The notes beneath the pieces are model-generated. The model was not told the origin of the DNA. It worked only from the letters and a program-made list of their open reading frames with translations, and ran no database searches. DNA of 12,996 bases from Methylococcales bacterium (GTDB lineage: Bacteria > Pseudomonadota > Gammaproteobacteria > Methylococcales > Methylomonadaceae), in NCBI GenBank assembly GCA_009692395.1, contig SHZG01000042.1:1-12996 (forward strand). The letters run 5' to 3'. The position numbers and the translations under genes are program-made. Below are positions 12,789 through 12,996 of the stretch, piece by piece. The first letter of the stretch is position 1, and every line of letters starts with the position of its first letter.

Positions 12789-12996
12789 AATGATTTAAAA
12801 GAGCTGAGAGAACAGTGTATCAGTGGAGCAGTTTTTCTTTCTTCTAAGTGCTTTAGCTTGCGCCCATTTGTGTTCAATAGGATTTAAGTCAGGTGAATAA
12901 GGCGGCAAGAATGCCAAGCTATGCCCCGCCTGTTGGATGAGTAGCCTTGCATCGTCGCGCTTGTGAAAAGAGGCGTTATCCATAACGATGACAGAG
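12772..12996 (-). mobile_element. IS630-family insertion sequence, one end (partial)
   Basis: The 3' part of an IS630-family element inserted in the GAF-domain gene. The boundary is inferred to be the TA at 12770-12773, because the GAF homology ends exactly there and the family targets TA. The other end is outside the window, so terminal repeats and TA duplication cannot be verified. Confidence 0.65.
12795..12996 (-). CDS. IS630-family transposase, C-terminal part (runs off window)
   Basis: The minus-strand frame is open from the window edge to the TAA at 12797-12795. It reads S-V-I-V-M-D-N-A-S-F-H-K, with the second catalytic Asp, then L-A-F-L-P-P-Y-S-P-D-L-N-P-I-E-H-K-W with the catalytic Glu. 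These are two of the three DDE residues of IS630/Tc1-type transposases (DDE_3 superfamily). It then reads A-Q-A-K-A-L-R-R-K-K. The first Asp and the DNA-binding domain lie beyond the window, so I cannot judge whether the transposase is intact. The ATG at 12983 is internal, not the start. Confidence 0.88.
   Translation of the reverse strand, partial: SVIVMDNASFHKRDDARLLIQQAGHSLAFLPPYSPDLNPIEHKWAQAKALRRKKNCSTDTLFSQLF

Noticed and set aside
1..12996. CRISPR array, tRNA, rRNA or riboswitch
   Set aside because: I saw no regularly spaced repeats, no cloverleaf with conserved T-loop, and no conserved riboswitch core on either strand; a short unconserved RNA could have been missed by eye.

Overview
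The window reads as chromosomal DNA of a gammaproteobacterium. The main evidence is the divergent arrangement of amgK-murU and lptD-surA, known from Pseudomonas and relatives, plus the repertoire of HIT, DsbA-like and RimK-associated protease genes. The IS1/IS630 content and moderate G+C would suit a Thiotrichales-like sulfur bacterium (Beggiatoa/Thiothrix type), but that is only an impression and nothing here fixes the genus.

Layout. 1-~177: end of an IS1-family element whose transposase runs off the left edge. 184-230: a compact double-hairpin palindromic unit. 306-935: a DsbA-like oxidoreductase gene on the minus strand whose natural ATG is followed at once by TAA. 1024-1443: a HIT-domain gene (minus). 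1531-2577: a histidine-rich polytopic membrane protein (plus), unknown function. 2569-4235: murU and amgK (minus), overlapping by ATGA. 4343-8628: lptD and surA (plus), overlapping by GTGA. 8681-9241: an orphan DeaD/DbpA-type RNA-binding domain. 9263-9712: a RimK-associated retropepsin-like protease.

9721-12431 is a once-coherent module: a LysR regulator divergent from a carboxymuconolactone-decarboxylase (AhpD-like) gene, a PNPOx-family flavoprotein gene and an NTF2-like DUF1348 gene. Every member is damaged. DUF1348 has a 5' frameshift and a late nonsense codon. The PNPOx gene has lost its start next to a REP pair. The CMD gene has two frameshifts that strand its CxxCxxxH site. The LysR gene has an internal deletion. 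A clean dyad, a plausible operator, survives between the divergent genes. From 12465 follows a GAF-domain gene cut off at a TA dinucleotide by an IS630-family element that leaves the right edge.

How the genes work together. AmgK and MurU turn recycled MurNAc into UDP-MurNAc for peptidoglycan. LptD inserts LPS into the outer membrane, and SurA is the periplasmic chaperone that helps LptD and other beta-barrels fold. The centre is therefore an intact cell-envelope hub, while both flanks show IS insertion, REP sequences and gene decay. I see no convincing new defence or mobile system. The most unusual items are the decaying module with its REP-associated start loss, the duplicated W-x-C-x8-W-x-C block in LptD, the stand-alone helicase tail domain and the ATG-TAA start of the DsbA-like gene.
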